From Bog-532 sp036495425 (GTDB lineage Bacteria; Actinomycetota; Actinomycetes; Streptosporangiales; Streptosporangiaceae), in the NCBI GenBank assembly GCA_036495425.1, contig DASXMW010000092.1:1-24431 (forward strand): a DNA stretch of 24,431 nt, in the 5' to 3' direction. Shown here piece after piece: positions 1 through 5,661 of the stretch. Positions within the stretch are counted from its first letter, which is position 1. Each line of letters begins with the position of its first letter. The translations under genes and the position numbers were made by a program. The notes under the pieces are model-generated. The model ran no database searches. It worked only from the letters and a program-made list of their open reading frames with translations, and was not told the origin of the DNA.

Positions 1-283
1 GCGTGGTCAGCGGGCCCCGGTCCAGCGCGCCCTGAAAGAGCGTGCGCTGCAGCACGTAGCCGACCACCGCCATCACCGGCACCACGATCACGAACGACCA
101 CAGGACCGGGATGTGGGTGACGGTGATGACGCCGATGGCCAGGTACCCGGCCACCACGGCCAGGTCACCGTGGGCCAGGTTGACCACCTTCATGACCCCG
201 AACATCAGCGAGAGCCCGCAGGCGAACAGCGCGTACAGGCCGCCGGTGAGCACCCCCTGGATGATGGCGTTGACCCAGCCCAT
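1..283 (-). CDS. livH: LivH-type branched-chain amino acid ABC transporter permease (partial)
   Basis: N-terminal 94 residues of an inner-membrane permease of the LivH family; the rest lies beyond the left edge. The product begins MGWVNAIIQGVLTGGLYALF and continues with the LivH-type stretch GLSLMFGVMKVVNLAHGDL, followed by strongly hydrophobic segments. In this family the protein pairs with LivM to form the channel for branched-chain amino acids or related amides and carboxylates. The start ATG overlaps the livF stop by one base (TAATG), so translation is probably coupled to livF. It is the last gene of the minus-strand operon visible here; livM is expected just outside the window. The family call is secure, the substrate is not. 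Confidence 0.9.
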   Translation of the reverse strand, partial: MGWVNAIIQGVLTGGLYALFACGLSLMFGVMKVVNLAHGDLAVVAGYLAIGVITVTHIPVLWSFVIVVPVMAVVGYVLQRTLFQGALDRGPLTT

Positions 284-1131
284 TACCCCTCGCTCTCCTG
301 GCCGGCCTCGCCCGCCGGCGGACCGGCGGAGGGAACAGGCTGGCCACCGTCCCCCCCGCCGGGGTCAGTGCCGGCCGCCTGCTCGGCCCCGAGGCCGAAG
401 TAGGCGGCTTCGACCCGCTCCGGGGTCAGGTCGCCCGGCTCGCCTTCCAGCGTGGTCCGGCCCTCGAGCAGGCAGTGCACCCGGGACGCCACCCGCAGCG
501 CCTGGCTGACGTCCTGCTCGACCAGCAGCACGGTCAGCCCGGTCTCGAGGATCTGGGGCAGCATGGCGTAGATGCGCTGGACCACCACCGGGGCCAGGCC
601 CAGCGACAGCTCGTCCAGCAGCAGCACCCGCGGGTTGGCGACCAGGGCCCGGCCGATGGCCACCGACTGCTGCTCTCCGCCCGACAGCTGGGCCGTGCGC
701 TGGTGGCGGCGCTCGCGCATCCAGCCGAACAGCTCGTAGACCCGCTCGAAGGTCCACGGGCCGGATCGTGCGTAGGTCGCGCCGACCTGGAGGTTCTCCT
801 CCACCGACAGCGACCCGAACAGCCGCCGGCCCTCCGGCACCATCACGATGCCCTGGGTGGCCCGGCGGTCGGTCCGCAGCCGGGTGACGTCGGTGCCGTC
901 CAGCACCACGGTGCCCGTGGTCGGCTTGTGCAGCCCGGCGATCGTGCGCAGCAGCGTGGACTTGCCCGCGCCGTTGGCCCCGATGATCGCGTACACCTCG
1001 CCCGGGTACACGCTCAGCGAGATGTCCTGCAGGGCCCGCAGCTGGCCGTGGTGGACTTCCAGGTCGCGGACGGCCAGTAGCGCGGTGCCGCCGTCCTGGC
1101 GGCGGCTGGTGGCCTCCTGGCTGGCGGTCAC
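283..1131 (-). CDS. livF: LivF-type ABC transporter ATP-binding protein
   Basis: 282-residue cytoplasmic ATPase of the HAAT (branched-chain amino acid) ABC family. Walker A is GANGAGKST at about residues 51-59, the signature is LSGGEQQ near residue 150, and Walker B is LLLDELSLGL near residue 170, followed by the H-loop region with VEQD. Length is somewhat above the usual ~235-240 residues because of an N-terminal extension of about 15 residues and a low-complexity Gly/Pro/Glu tail of about 35 residues. The start ATG overlaps the livG stop (ATGA), and the stop overlaps the livH start, so the gene is embedded in a tightly coupled operon. It would energise uptake together with LivG. Confidence 0.95.
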   Translation of the reverse strand: MTASQEATSRRQDGGTALLAVRDLEVHHGQLRALQDISLSVYPGEVYAIIGANGAGKSTLLRTIAGLHKPTTGTVVLDGTDVTRLRTDRRATQGIVMVPEGRRLFGSLSVEENLQVGATYARSGPWTFERVYELFGWMRERRHQRTAQLSGGEQQSVAIGRALVANPRVLLLDELSLGLAPVVVQRIYAMLPQILETGLTVLLVEQDVSQALRVASRVHCLLEGRTTLEGEPGDLTPERVEAAYFGLGAEQAAGTDPGGGDGGQPVPSAGPPAGEAGQESEG

Positions 1132-1913
1132 GGCTCGCTCCGCTCGCCGTCGAGCGGGGCGTCCAGGCTGCCGCCGGTCAGCGCGGCGGTGACCGCGCCG
1201 CCCAGGAACACCTCACGCACGGCCGGCTCGGCCAGCACCGTGACCGGGTCCCCGTCGCCGATGAACTTCCCGCCGGTCAGGCAGATCAGCCGGGTCACGC
1301 TGGCGGTCAGGGCCCGCACCACGTGCTCGATCCAGATCACCGCGACGCCCTCGGCGTTGACCCCGAGCACGACCTCGACCAGCTGGGCCACCTCGGGGTC
1401 GGTGAGCCCGCCCGCCACCTCGTCCAGCAGCAGCAGCGTGGGCTGGGTGGCCAGCGCCCGGGCCAGCTCGAGCCGCTTGCGCTGCAGCAGCCCGAGCCGG
1501 GCGGCGGCCACGTTGGCCTGGCCGGACATGCTCGTCCGCTCCAGCGCCGCGGCCGCCGCCGCGTAACCGGCCTTCCGCCGTAGACCACCGCCCTGCTCGG
1601 CCGCGACCAGCAGGTTCTCGAACACGGTCATGTCCCCGAACGGCCGCGGCACCTGGTACGTCCGGCCGATGCCCAGGCGGCACCGGCCGGCCGCGTCCAG
1701 CTTGGTCACCGCGCGCCCGGCGAACCGGACCTCGCCTCTGTTGGGGGCGAGGTCCCCGGAGATCAGCCCGAACAGGCTGGTCTTGCCCGCGCCGTTGGGC
1801 CCGACGATGCCCACGATGTCGCCCGGCCCGACCGCCAGGGACAGGTCCTCGGCGATCACCACCTGGCCGAACCGTTTGGTCACCCGGTCGAGCTCAAGCA
1901 GCGGGGTGGTCAT
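1128..1913 (-). CDS. livG: LivG-type ABC transporter ATP-binding protein
   Basis: 261-residue ATPase, second nucleotide-binding subunit of the HAAT transporter. Walker A GPNGAGKTS lies near residues 38-46, Walker B LLLLDEVAGGLTDPE near residue 165, and the H-loop is IEHVVRAL. The ABC signature is unusual: where LSYGQQRRLE or LSxGQ is expected the sequence reads LGLLQRKRLELARAL, lacking the Ser-Gly-Gly core. Other actinobacterial LivG-like proteins show a similar LLQRKRLE variant (from memory), so this may be a subfamily trait rather than damage. The gene starts 3 bp after the binding-protein stop and overlaps livF by 4 bp. Confidence 0.92.
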   Translation of the reverse strand: MTTPLLELDRVTKRFGQVVIAEDLSLAVGPGDIVGIVGPNGAGKTSLFGLISGDLAPNRGEVRFAGRAVTKLDAAGRCRLGIGRTYQVPRPFGDMTVFENLLVAAEQGGGLRRKAGYAAAAAALERTSMSGQANVAAARLGLLQRKRLELARALATQPTLLLLDEVAGGLTDPEVAQLVEVVLGVNAEGVAVIWIEHVVRALTASVTRLICLTGGKFIGDGDPVTVLAEPAVREVFLGGAVTAALTGGSLDAPLDGERSEP

Positions 1914-1916
1914 CGG

Positions 1917-3344
1917 TCACTTGTTGGTCGGCAGCAGGTCGCCGGTCAGCTTGGCCTGTGGCTGCAGGGAGTTGTCGACGACCTTGGCCTCCAGCGGGTA
2001 CTTGGTGCCCTTCTGCCACTGGATGCCGACCGGGGGGGTGATCGCGACCCCGGGCGCGGGACCGCCCGCGAAGTTCAGCGGGCCGGCCAGCGCCTTGATG
2101 TTGACCTTGTGGATGGCGGCCGCGAGTTCCTTCTTGTCGTGCGGGTTGTTCACCGCGGTCAGCGCGGCGTGCGCGGCCTCGAACAGGCTGTAGTTGCTGA
2201 TGTTGGAGTTCCACTGCCCGTGGCCGGCCGACTCATACTGGTTGGCCATCTGCTGGCAGGTCTCCCCGGTGAACGAGGACGTCCACGGCAGTGTCGGCGC
2301 CCACCAGGCGTCGGTGGCCACGTTGTAGACCAGCGAGCCGAGCGCGTAGGTGTCGCTCGGGAACAGCAGCACCTTGGCCACCGTGGCCAGCTTGGGCTTG
2401 AAGCCCTGCTGCACGGACTGCTTCCACATGGTGGCGAAGTCCGGCGGCAGCGGCACGTTGGTGAAAAAATCAGCACCGCTCGCCTTGAACTGGGAGATCA
2501 TCGACGAGTAGTTCGTGGTCCCGTCCGGGTAGGGCGCGGACATCCTGAAGTCATAGCCGGCCGCCTTGGCGATCGGCGGGAACACGGCCCGGAAGGCGTT
2601 GCCGTCGGAGTCGTTGGGGAACGCGGCCGCGACCACCTTGTTGGTGCTGAGCTGCTTGTGGATCCGGTCCCACATCGGGATGAACGTCTTGATCAGGTGT
2701 TCGGCCCCGAGGAAGTACATGACCACGTAGGTCGGCTTCTTGGTCGGCTTCTCCGGGTTACCGCCCAGGTTGATATACCAGGACTCCCACGGGATGTTCG
2801 AGCAGATCAGCGGAGTGCCCAGCGACTCGGCCTGGCTGGCCACGGCGTTGACCGTCTCCGGCGTGGACGAAGACAGCAGCAGGTCCACCCCGTCGTTCAG
2901 GATCGCGGTCCGGGCCAGGTCACCGGCCCGGGTCGGGCTGGACTGGGTGTCGTAGGACTTGATCGTGACCGGGTAGGTCTTCCCGCCGATCTTGAACCCG
3001 TTCTTGTACGGGGTGGTCTGCTTGATCTTGGAGATGACCCAGTTGTCCGGGGCCCCGAACCCGGCCAGGGATCCGGTCAGCGGGTGGATCCAGCCGATGG
3101 TGATGGCCTTGGTGCCGCCCGACCCCCCGCCCGAGCCGCCCGAGCCGGATGAGCCCTTGATGCTGGTGCTGCACGCTTCGAGCAGGCCACCGGCGCCGAC
3201 CGCGAACGCGCCCGCGCCGAACGCCTTGAGCAGGTTGCGGCGCCCGATCGGGCCCGTTTCCCCGCTGGTGACGGTCCGGATGGGCTGGGTGGCCGGGCGC
3301 GGCGGAGTGCCCTCCGGTGCTGGTCTGTCAGACGGGCTGGTCAT
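1917..3344 (-). CDS. Tat-exported lipoprotein substrate-binding protein of a LivK-type ABC transporter
   Basis: 475-residue periplasmic-binding-protein-like domain (Peripla_BP_6, LivK type) that captures substrate at the outer membrane face. The N-terminus carries a twin-arginine motif (RRNLLK, R35-R36), a hydrophobic stretch and a lipobox LLEAC with lipidated Cys58. A Gly/Ser linker (about residues 60-80) leads to the mature domain starting ITIGWIHPLTGSLAGFG. The ligand could be branched-chain amino acids, amides, urea or aromatic acids; the sequence does not decide. It is first in the minus-strand operon binding protein-livG-livF-livH. The ATG is preceded by a GGGGGAAAGG ribosome site. A candidate operator/promoter lies about 110 bp upstream. 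Confidence 0.93.
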   Translation of the reverse strand: MTSPSDRPAPEGTPPRPATQPIRTVTSGETGPIGRRNLLKAFGAGAFAVGAGGLLEACSTSIKGSSGSGGSGGGSGGTKAITIGWIHPLTGSLAGFGAPDNWVISKIKQTTPYKNGFKIGGKTYPVTIKSYDTQSSPTRAGDLARTAILNDGVDLLLSSSTPETVNAVASQAESLGTPLICSNIPWESWYINLGGNPEKPTKKPTYVVMYFLGAEHLIKTFIPMWDRIHKQLSTNKVVAAAFPNDSDGNAFRAVFPPIAKAAGYDFRMSAPYPDGTTNYSSMISQFKASGADFFTNVPLPPDFATMWKQSVQQGFKPKLATVAKVLLFPSDTYALGSLVYNVATDAWWAPTLPWTSSFTGETCQQMANQYESAGHGQWNSNISNYSLFEAAHAALTAVNNPHDKKELAAAIHKVNIKALAGPLNFAGGPAPGVAITPPVGIQWQKGTKYPLEAKVVDNSLQPQAKLTGDLLPTNK

Positions 3345-3450
3345 GGCCTTTCCCCCTACACGTGGTGCGGACGAGTGGCGAGACGGTGGCGAGCGGCCTG
3401 GTGCCCGGTCATGGGGTCGCTGGTACGAGGTCCGCTAGCGTGCTCACAGT

Positions 3451-3474
3451 ATTGTTCAACGGATTGTCAACAAT
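3451..3474 (-). promoter_or_regulatory. Palindromic operator / -35 region upstream of the transporter operon
   Basis: Imperfect inverted repeat: arms ATTGTTCA (3451-3458) and TCAACAAT (3467-3474) match at 7 of 8 positions around an 8 bp centre. Read on the minus strand it contains TTGTTGACAA, which includes a consensus -35 TTGACA pointing toward the binding-protein gene. No convincing -10 at 17 bp was found, so the promoter call is tentative. TTGT-ACAA half-sites are characteristic of GntR-type regulators, but no GntR gene is in the window. Confidence 0.45.
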
Positions 3475-3835
3475 TTGAAGGACAAACGCGGACTTCTGCG
3501 AATCCTTCTGTCGCCGGGTACTGGCGCGGGCCATTGGCGCGGCGTCCCGCCGTGGCCCGGTCGCGTGGACCCGGGGCCGCCGGGCGAGGTGTGTCCGGTC
3601 ATGGCTCTCCATTGATGCCGTGGGCCAGTGACATGCGGGAACAGGCGCCGCCGTACGGCGTGAGCGGGGTGTCCGGATGTTCACTATGCGAACACTCGTG
3701 CTTAATATGAACAGAGGTAGGCATAACCTAGATTCGTCGAACATCACTCGTCAATGCACGTTACGTAACTGTTGCGGCATCAATCAGTTAGACCATTCGT
3801 AAATAATGCGCAGGTTCAACGGCACCCGTCGCCGC
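3475..3835. other. Gene-free region with locally low GC
   Basis: No ORF here has credible codon use or a ribosome site; the ATG-initiated minus-strand frame at 3409-3747 shows no recognisable domain. Composition drops around 3680-3810, unlike the coding flanks. It contains a 17 bp palindrome, TGTTC-N7-GAACA at 3678-3694, and the perfect palindrome GTTACGTAAC near 3760-3770, both possible protein-binding sites. No nearby plus-strand gene begins here, so what they would regulate is unclear. Confidence 0.5.
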
Positions 3836-3929
3836 TACGGCGAGCCGCCCCAACCGCCACCATCGCGGGTCACGCGAGCCGCTCTAACCCCCACCACCGC
3901 GGCTTACGGCGAGCCGATCTGACCGGCCC
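3836..3929. repeat. Degenerate 34-35 bp tandem repeat, about 2.7 copies
   Basis: Three successive units share the core GCGAGCCG at 3840-3847, 3874-3881 and 3909-3916, giving periods of 34 and 35 bp. The sequence after the core also repeats: a CTAACC/CCAACC-like block followed by CCACCAYCGCGG in the first two units, with the third unit truncated. The short uniform period and lack of spacers argue against a CRISPR array. It is adjacent to a MITE-like element and lies in a gene-free stretch. Confidence 0.6.
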
Positions 3930-3997
3930 AGCGATCCGGGCCGGAGGCTCGGTGAGTGGCCGGTAATACGGCGAGGACCGCAGCGCGGGTTCCGGGG

Positions 3998-4186
3998 GGT
4001 CCAGGGCAATGCCGCTTAGCTTAAGTTGATCATGGCCGCGCTGAGCATGCGGGCACGGGCAGCGCTGGCTCAGCCGGGGGCCCGCCTCACGCGGGCCCCG
4101 GCCCCGCCCCGCCGGCCCCGCCAGCAACCCGGCCAGTCACCGCCCGCCAAGATCCAATTAGCCTAAAGCAGCATTGAGGTCCAGGG
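3998..4186. mobile_element. MITE-like element (4007-4177) with terminal inverted repeats and 9 bp target duplication
   Basis: The direct repeat GGTCCAGGG occurs at 3998-4006 and 4178-4186 and brackets a 171 bp segment. The ends of that segment are imperfect inverted repeats: the left end begins CAATGCCGCTTAGCTTAA (4007-4024) and the right end, read on the minus strand from 4176, begins CAATGCTGCTTTAGGCTAA. Extended to about 26 bp (4007-4031 versus 4151-4176) the arms align with 21 identical columns, 3 substitutions and 3 single-base gaps. The interior (about 120 bp, very GC-rich) has no coding capacity. A 9 bp duplication and CAATGC/GCATTG-type ends recall IS4-family insertions of actinomycetes, which is a memory-based inference. 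It ends about 80 bp upstream of the zeta-toxin-like start codon, so it may carry that gene's promoter. Confidence 0.65.
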
Positions 4187-4257
4187 GGTCGCCCCCCCGG
4201 ACGGTACTGGCTGGAAGTGAGACGCGGCCAGGACCGGGCGCGGCCGACAATGCGTTA

Positions 4258-5184
4258 ATGATCTGGACTGCGGGCCGTAACCAGCAGCTGGGCGAGCTGA
4301 TCGCCGAGGTCTTCCTGACCGCCCCGGCCGTGCCGCGTGAGTACCGCGCGGTCATCGTGGGCGGTCTGCCCGGCGCCGACCGGGCCGCGGCCCTGGAGCG
4401 GGCCGGGGCCGACCGGTCACAGTTCCTGGCCGTCAGCGTGGGCGACGTGCTGACCCGGATGGCCGCCCGGGGGCTGATCCCGGCGGTGCCGGGCCGGCCC
4501 CCGCTGGCCGGTGCCGAGCTGGTCCACACCGAAGCCCAGCACGTGGCCAAGCGGATCGGCCTGCTCGCGGTCAACAGCGGGTGGAACATCATCCTCGACG
4601 TCACGCTGGCCTCCCGGTCCTCGGCCGAGTCCTGGACCTACGCCCTGCGGTTCTCCGACTACGCGGTCACCGCGGTGTACGCGGACCTTGACCTGGAAGA
4701 GGCCGTCCGCCGGGCCGAGGCCGCGTACCGCGACGGCGAGGACGAGTACCGGCAGGGGCGCGGCCAGGGCGGACGGCCCCTGCCCCCCGACGCGATCCGG
4801 GCCCTGGCCAGTCCGGCCGCGGCCGCGGCCCGGGACAGCATCCGGTGGGTGTCCGGGGCCGAGCCAGCCAGCGTGACCGCGGGCCATGCCCGGCAGGGCG
4901 GCCTGCCGGGCGGGGCCGTGGGCGCCATGATCGACGCCTACAAACGGGGCCAGCTGAGCCTGGACGGGCTCGGCCTGGAGTTCCGGGTCCGCCGTTGGCC
5001 CTCGGTCCCGCCGGTCTGCCCGCCCGGCCTGGACGCGGCCGCCGCCGTCATCGACGACCCCGAGCCCTACGTGCCCGGCTCCTTCGACGACGTGGTGCTG
5101 GCCTACGACCTGGGGAAGCTCACCGACCCCGAGTACGAGTTCCTGGCCGAGGCGGCCAGCGTCTCCGCCGCCGAGCCCGGCTGA
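4258..5184 (+). CDS. Zeta-toxin family protein with degenerate P-loop (probable pseudo-kinase)
   Basis: 308 residues. The zeta-toxin fold is recognisable over residues 28-160: VIVGGLPGADRAAALERAG at the P-loop, then SQFLAVSVGDVLTRMAARGL, AELVHTEAQHVAKR, NIILDVTLAS and YADLDLEEAVRRAEAAYR. Zeta toxins phosphorylate UDP-N-acetylglucosamine using a GxPGxGKS/T loop; here the loop reads GGLPGADRAA (35-44), missing the Lys and Ser/Thr, and the usual xDD catalytic strand reads SVGD. Kinase activity is therefore unlikely. A C-terminal tail (about 225-300: KRGQLSLDGLGLEFRVRRWP ... PYVPGSFDDVVLAYDLG) is well formed and seems to be retained. I chose the ATG at 4258 because the upstream TTG (4174) lies inside an insertion-element end. 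No antitoxin gene adjoins it. It could be a regulator or a decaying gene. Confidence 0.75.
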   Translation: MIWTAGRNQQLGELIAEVFLTAPAVPREYRAVIVGGLPGADRAAALERAGADRSQFLAVSVGDVLTRMAARGLIPAVPGRPPLAGAELVHTEAQHVAKRIGLLAVNSGWNIILDVTLASRSSAESWTYALRFSDYAVTAVYADLDLEEAVRRAEAAYRDGEDEYRQGRGQGGRPLPPDAIRALASPAAAAARDSIRWVSGAEPASVTAGHARQGGLPGGAVGAMIDAYKRGQLSLDGLGLEFRVRRWPSVPPVCPPGLDAAAAVIDDPEPYVPGSFDDVVLAYDLGKLTDPEYEFLAEAASVSAAEPG

Positions 5185-5243
5185 CTCCTCGGCCGAGCCG
5201 GGTCGGCGGCGGTCGATGTGCGGCACGGTGACCTCGGTGCCGC

Positions 5244-5528
5244 TCAGGCCGTCTCGCTCGCGAGCTGGCGCCGGCCGGGCCGGCCCCGGTCCAGCAGGAC
5301 CGCGACCACGGCGGCGGCCAGCGCGGCGCCCACCGCGATCAGCGCGATCTGCCAGCCCGGCATCCCGCCGGCCACCACCGGTGGCACCGCGGCCGCGGCG
5401 CCACCGTCGGATGCGGGGGCCGGCAGCATGGTCGTGGCCGCCGACGCCGCCCCGGCCAGCGCGGCCAGGCTCACTCCCAGCCCGGTCAGCACGATCGCGA
5501 TCCGGCGCCAGTAACTGATGACTGTCAT
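5244..5528 (-). CDS. Small secreted or membrane-anchored protein, function unknown
   Basis: 94 residues. A basic start (MTVISYWRR) is followed by a hydrophobic segment ending ALAGAASA (about 9-30), either a signal peptide or a first membrane span. A Pro/Ala/Gly-rich extracytoplasmic stretch and a second hydrophobic span (WQIALIAVGAALAAAVVAVL, about 59-79) follow, then a basic tail (RGRPGRR). This topology is common for small actinobacterial envelope proteins with no assigned role. The start is well supported by GAAGGAGACATC directly before the ATG. It is convergent with the zeta-toxin-like gene and lies 133 bp downstream of the S8-like protease on the same strand, possibly with its own promoter. 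Confidence 0.7.
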   Translation of the reverse strand: MTVISYWRRIAIVLTGLGVSLAALAGAASAATTMLPAPASDGGAAAAVPPVVAGGMPGWQIALIAVGAALAAAVVAVLLDRGRPGRRQLASETA

Positions 5529-5661
5529 GATGTCTCCTTCTTCGGTATGACCTTCGCTGCGACGCTACGGTCGCCGAAGGCCACACCGAATCGGGAGCCG
5601 CTACCCAGCTTGGCTTCTCACCTGCCTAGATTGACGGTCGTGGCCACCGAGGCCCGGGCGG

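Noticed and set aside
3836..3929. CRISPR array
   Set aside because: Units follow each other without unique spacers, only about 2.7 copies exist, and no cas genes are present.
4174..4257. Upstream TTG start extending the zeta-toxin-like protein by 28 residues
   Set aside because: The TTG lies in the inverted repeat of the MITE-like element and the added residues have no family similarity.
5188..5197. Palindrome CTCGGCCGAG between the convergent zeta-like and membrane-protein genes
   Set aside because: Ten bases without a loop or tail; not enough to call a terminator.
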